DNA from: Sphingomonas sp. SUN039
Lineage (GTDB): Bacteria; Pseudomonadota; Alphaproteobacteria; Sphingomonadales; Sphingomonadaceae
NCBI RefSeq assembly: GCF_024758725.1
Contig: NZ_CP096972.1
Location: 62,001 to 126,000, forward strand
DNA length: 64,000 nt
Reading direction: 5' to 3'
Shown one piece after another: positions 61,224 through 64,000 of this stretch. Every line of letters starts with the position of its first letter. The stretch's first letter is position 1. Made by a program: the position numbers and the translations under genes. A model generated the notes under the pieces. It had not been told where the DNA came from and made no database searches. It saw only the letters and a list, made by a program, of their open reading frames with translations.

Positions 61224-62257
61224 GCAACGGGTTCGCCAGTGCCGCAGACCGTCGCGAATTTATCGCCGGACTGCCCAAGGCCGAATTGCATTTGCATATC
61301 GAGGGGTCGCTCGAACCAGAGTTGATGTTCGCGCTCGCCGAACGCAACGGGGTCGCGATCCCCTTCTCGAGCGTCGAGGAAGTCCGCGCCGCTTATGCCT
61401 TTTCCAACCTGCAGGATTTTCTCGACATCTATTATCAGGGGATGGCCGTCCTGTTGACCGAGAATGATTTCTACGACCTGACCATGGCCTATCTCGCGCG
61501 CGTCCACGCCGATGCGGTGCGCCATGTCGAAATCTTTTTCGATCCGCAGGGGCATACCGAACGCGGTGTCGCGTTCGCGACGGTGATTGGCGGCATCACC
61601 CGCGCGCTCGACGCGGCGCAGGCGCAATGGGGCATGTCCTCGCGCCTCATCATGTGCTTCCTGCGCCATCTGAGCGAAGCAGAGGCAGAGGCAACGCTCG
61701 ATCAGGCCCTGCCGCATCTCGAACGCATCCACGGCGTGGGTCTGGACTCGTCGGAAAACGGCCACCCGCCCGCCAAATTCGCGCGCGTCTTCGCCCGCGC
61801 CCGTTCGCTGGGCCTGAAACTCGTAGCGCATGCGGGCGAGGAGGGGCCGCCGGCTTATGTTTACGAGGCACTCGACGTGCTCGGCGTGGACCGCATCGAT
61901 CATGGCAACCGCTCGCTCGAAGACCCGGCGCTGGTCGCGCGGCTGGCGGCCTCGGGGATGACGCTGACCGTCTGCCCGCTGTCGAACCTGAAACTGTGCG
62001 TGGTCGACGACCTGCACGCGCATCCTCTAAAGACGATGCTGGATGCAGGATTGGCGGCGACGGTCAATTCGGACGACCCGGCGTATTTCGGGGGCTATGT
62101 GAACGCGAATTTCATCGGCGTCGCCGACGCGCTCGACCTGTCGCGCGAAGAACTGCTCGCGCTCGCGCGTAACAGTTTTACGGGGTCGTTCTTGCCCGAC
62201 AACGAGCAGGGCGCGCATCTCGCCGCTATCGATGCCTGGAACCGGGCACACCCGTGA
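61220..62257 (+). CDS. Adenosine/adenine deaminase family protein
   Basis: This 345-residue metal-dependent deaminase turns adenine (or adenosine) into the oxo form, which the preceding phosphoribosyltransferase could then salvage. Metal ligands include H24 and H26 in [41 protein letters not shown] and [16 protein letters not shown] follow in order. The [11 protein letters not shown] segment favours the adenine-deaminase branch of the family. ATG at 61220 overlaps the previous stop. The stop overlaps the glutaminase GTG by four bases. Confidence 0.92.
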   Translation: MSNGFASAADRREFIAGLPKAELHLHIEGSLEPELMFALAERNGVAIPFSSVEEVRAAYAFSNLQDFLDIYYQGMAVLLTENDFYDLTMAYLARVHADAVRHVEIFFDPQGHTERGVAFATVIGGITRALDAAQAQWGMSSRLIMCFLRHLSEAEAEATLDQALPHLERIHGVGLDSSENGHPPAKFARVFARARSLGLKLVAHAGEEGPPAYVYEALDVLGVDRIDHGNRSLEDPALVARLAASGMTLTVCPLSNLKLCVVDDLHAHPLKTMLDAGLAATVNSDDPAYFGGYVNANFIGVADALDLSREELLALARNSFTGSFLPDNEQGAHLAAIDAWNRAHP

Positions 62258-63186
62258 CCCTCGACTTGCAGTCAATCGTCGACGGGATCGTGTCGGAGGC
62301 TGCGACGGCGCAGGATCGCGGCAAGGTCGCCGACTATATCCCCTCGCTCGGGTGTATCGACCCCGCGCAGTTCGGTATTGCCATCGTCACGCCCGACGGC
62401 AGCGTCCATACCGGCGGCGATGCCGCAGTGCCGTTCTCGATCCAGTCGGTGTCGAAGGTGTTCGCGCTCACCCTCGCGTTGGGGAAGGTTGGCGGCGACT
62501 TGTGGCAGCGCGTGGGGGTCGAGCCGTCGGGATCGGCGTTCAATTCGGTTGTCCAGCTTGAGGCGGAAAAGGGCATTCCGCGCAATCCGTTCATCAACGC
62601 CGGGGCCATCGTGGTCAGCGATGTCGTGCTGGGCAGCGGCGAGTCGCGCGACGCCATCGGCGATATCCTGCGCTTCGTCCGCTTCGTCAGCGGCGACGGC
62701 AGCGTCTTCATCGACAGCGCGGTCGCCAATTCGGAGGCCGATACCGGTTTCAGGAACGTGGCCCTCGCCAACTACATGCGCGCCTTCGGCAACATGGCGC
62801 ACCGCGTGGACGACGCGCTCAAAGTCTATTTCCACCAATGCGCCATCGCCATGTCGTGTCGCCAGCTCGCGATGGCCGGACGCTATCTGATGATGGACGG
62901 GATCAATCCCGATACCGGGCGCGCGGTCGTAACCCCGGTGCGCGCGCGGCGCATATTGTCGCTGATGCTGACCTGCGGCCATTACGACGGATCGGGCGAA
63001 TTCGCTTTCCGCGTCGGCATCCCCGGCAAGTCGGGCGTCGGCGGCGGCATCCTTGCGGTGGTGCCGGGCAAGGCGAGCATTGCGGTATGGTCGCCCGGCC
63101 TCAACGCGCGCGGCAATTCGAAGCTCGGCAGCGAGGCGCTCGAACGCCTTGCCGCGGCGACGAACTGGAATGTGTTTACGGCGTAG
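62254..63186 (+). CDS. glsA: Glutaminase A
   Basis: This 310-residue enzyme hydrolyses glutamine to glutamate and ammonia. The serine-dependent active site is visible as S65-V-S-K68 in [15 protein letters not shown], with later signature residues in [14 protein letters not shown] and [16 protein letters not shown]. The C-terminal [29 protein letters not shown] is typical. The start is GTG at 62254, coupled to the deaminase. It closes the three-gene nitrogen/purine operon. Confidence 0.94.
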   Translation: MTLDLQSIVDGIVSEAATAQDRGKVADYIPSLGCIDPAQFGIAIVTPDGSVHTGGDAAVPFSIQSVSKVFALTLALGKVGGDLWQRVGVEPSGSAFNSVVQLEAEKGIPRNPFINAGAIVVSDVVLGSGESRDAIGDILRFVRFVSGDGSVFIDSAVANSEADTGFRNVALANYMRAFGNMAHRVDDALKVYFHQCAIAMSCRQLAMAGRYLMMDGINPDTGRAVVTPVRARRILSLMLTCGHYDGSGEFAFRVGIPGKSGVGGGILAVVPGKASIAVWSPGLNARGNSKLGSEALERLAAATNWNVFTA

Positions 63187-63253
63187 GTTCATTGCCGGAA
63201 CATTCGATGGAACGACTCGTTCTGCGATTCACTAAATTAAACAGGAGGATCGC

Positions 63254-63595
63254 ATGACCGAAATTCGCAACCCTGACGGGACCACGACGCGCGTCGACAA
63301 CAACCAGCCTTATGTCGAACCGCGCCGCAGCAACGGCGGCACCATGATCGCCGTCGTGCTGATCGCGATTGTCGCTATCGTGGGAGTGCTGTTCGCTACC
63401 GGGTTCTGGAGCGCATCGGTCAAGGGCGGCAATCTGCCTACGGTCAGCGTCAAGGGCGGCGACCTTCCCGACGTCAACGTGAAGTCGAAGGAAATCGTGG
63501 TGGGAACGACGAAAACCAGCGTGACCGTCCCGAAGCTCGAGACCAAGAAAACGACGATCGACGTGCCGACGGTCGGGGTCAAGGACGACAAATAG
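63254..63595 (+). CDS. Single-pass membrane protein of unknown function
   Basis: This 113-residue protein has a short cytoplasmic N-terminus, one membrane helix (MIAVVLIAIVAIVGVLFATGFW) and then a periplasmic tail rich in Lys, Gly and Val. The tail contains near-repeats: ASVKGGNLPTVSVKGGDLPDVNVK and later TTKTSVTVPKLETKKTTIDVP. AGGAGG is placed eight bases before the ATG. The repeat-like tail suggests a structural or binding role. No family was recognised. It ends just before a strong terminator. Confidence 0.65.
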   Translation: MTEIRNPDGTTTRVDNNQPYVEPRRSNGGTMIAVVLIAIVAIVGVLFATGFWSASVKGGNLPTVSVKGGDLPDVNVKSKEIVVGTTKTSVTVPKLETKKTTIDVPTVGVKDDK

Positions 63596-63620
63596 GCCGT
63601 CGTTCGACGAAACCCTATCA

Positions 63621-63653
63621 AAAGGCACCCTTCCCGCCGGGAAGGGTGCCTTT
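63621..63653. terminator. Strong bidirectional terminator
   Basis: A perfect 15-bp stem (63621-63635 with 63639-63653) closes on a 3-base loop. It has AAA on the left and TTT on the right, so it can end transcripts from both sides. It lies between the small membrane protein gene and the convergent DUF4349 gene. Confidence 0.9.
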
Positions 63654-63667
63654 CTCACCTATGAGGC

Positions 63668-64000
63668 TCAGCTTTCGAAAGGTGCAGCCGCTGCTTCCTT
63701 CTGGTTGCCTAAGCGGCGGACGCCTAACCATGCCATGCCGCCGAGCAACGCTAAAGGCCATAGTGCGCCGAGCAGGTAAGCTAGCATGGATGCAATCGCG
63801 GCGCCCGACCCGGCACCGCTGCTAACGCCCTGTTTCCACGCATCGCCGAGCGCAGCAGGCGCGACTTCATAGTTGAAGCGGACGGGGGTGGTTGCGAGGC
63901 TCTCGACCTTGGCATCGCGCGTTTCGCCGAGTTCGCGGAGTTGTGCGCGCACTTCGCCCGAGCGCGCCACGAGTTGTCCCCGCGCATCCTTCGACAGGCC
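63668..64000 (-). CDS. DUF4349-like membrane protein, 5' end missing
   Basis: Only the last 110 residues are inside the window. They show the end of a predicted coiled coil (VARSGEVRAQLRELGETRDA), the segment TTPVRFNYEVAPAAL, and a C-terminal membrane helix (MLAYLLGALWPLALLGGMAWLG) with a short basic/acidic tail. This matches the C-terminus of DUF4349 proteins, which are lipoprotein- or membrane-anchored with an extracytoplasmic coiled coil. The start lies beyond base 64000. The function is unknown. Confidence 0.7.
   Translation of the reverse strand, partial: GLSKDARGQLVARSGEVRAQLRELGETRDAKVESLATTPVRFNYEVAPAALGDAWKQGVSSGAGSGAAIASMLAYLLGALWPLALLGGMAWLGVRRLGNQKEAAAAPFES

Noticed and set aside
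1-64000. Search for CRISPR arrays, transposase genes and rRNA
   Set aside because: No regularly spaced repeats, transposase motifs or rRNA-like sequence were found by eye. Only REP-like hairpins and one tRNA were seen.

Overview
The window is GC-rich, densely packed alphaproteobacterial DNA, most likely from a sphingomonad (Sphingomonadaceae). This rests on the gene families and order (large TonB-dependent receptor, P450-ferredoxin pair, many CoA-thioester enzymes, purC/purS/purQ, PBP1-type transpeptidase), on frequent ATGA/GTGA stop-start overlaps and on REP-like hairpins. It is inference; no rRNA or marker gene fixes the species. No integrase, transposase, CRISPR array or replication origin was seen.

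Region 1 (1-10.9 kb): a minus-strand run of nine genes, nearly all overlapping by a few bases, encodes seven exported proteins (cytochrome c', a secreted-repeat protein, an unknown exported protein, a DUF1592-type lipoprotein with one haem motif, a Tat-exported DUF1552 protein, a secreted VOC protein and a Tat-exported HiPIP), then a MarR regulator and a Rieske oxygenase cut by the window edge. It diverges from a TonB-dependent receptor across a 294-bp region holding a perfect dyad. It looks like an undescribed periplasmic redox system tied to outer-membrane uptake.

Region 2 (11-44.7 kb): a catabolic island built around CoA thioesters. It holds three acyl-CoA ligases, two family III CoA transferases, crotonases, a fused double acyl-CoA dehydrogenase, five SDRs, an aldehyde dehydrogenase, a P450 with its 3Fe-4S ferredoxin, a DUF35/thiolase-like/DUF2889 trio, two amidohydrolases, a classical thiolase, an EmrAB-type pump, and TetR, MarR and IclR regulators. 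Together these could activate, oxidise, beta-oxidise and cleave a hydrophobic cyclic or branched acid; the substrate cannot be read from sequence. A 29-bp exact direct repeat brackets a two-gene segment (GlcG/HbpS-like protein and Tat-exported aldo/keto reductase) beside the thiolase.

Region 3 (44.7-51.6 kb): an MFS exporter and an oxidoreductase face a valine-catabolism operon (isobutyryl-CoA dehydrogenase, 3-hydroxyisobutyryl-CoA hydrolase, enoyl-CoA hydratase, mmsB), with REP-like inverted repeats nearby.

Region 4 (51.6-64 kb): mostly housekeeping genes, namely an RNase H-like protein, a bifunctional penicillin-binding protein, tRNA-Arg(UCU), a YhhQ-type transporter, purQ, purS, purC, a methyltransferase, a phosphoribosyltransferase-adenine deaminase-glutaminase operon, and a partial DUF4349 protein. 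Between purC and purS lies a Slam-like outer-membrane protein paired with a TbpB-like surface lipoprotein, apparently inserted into what is usually a continuous pur gene order.
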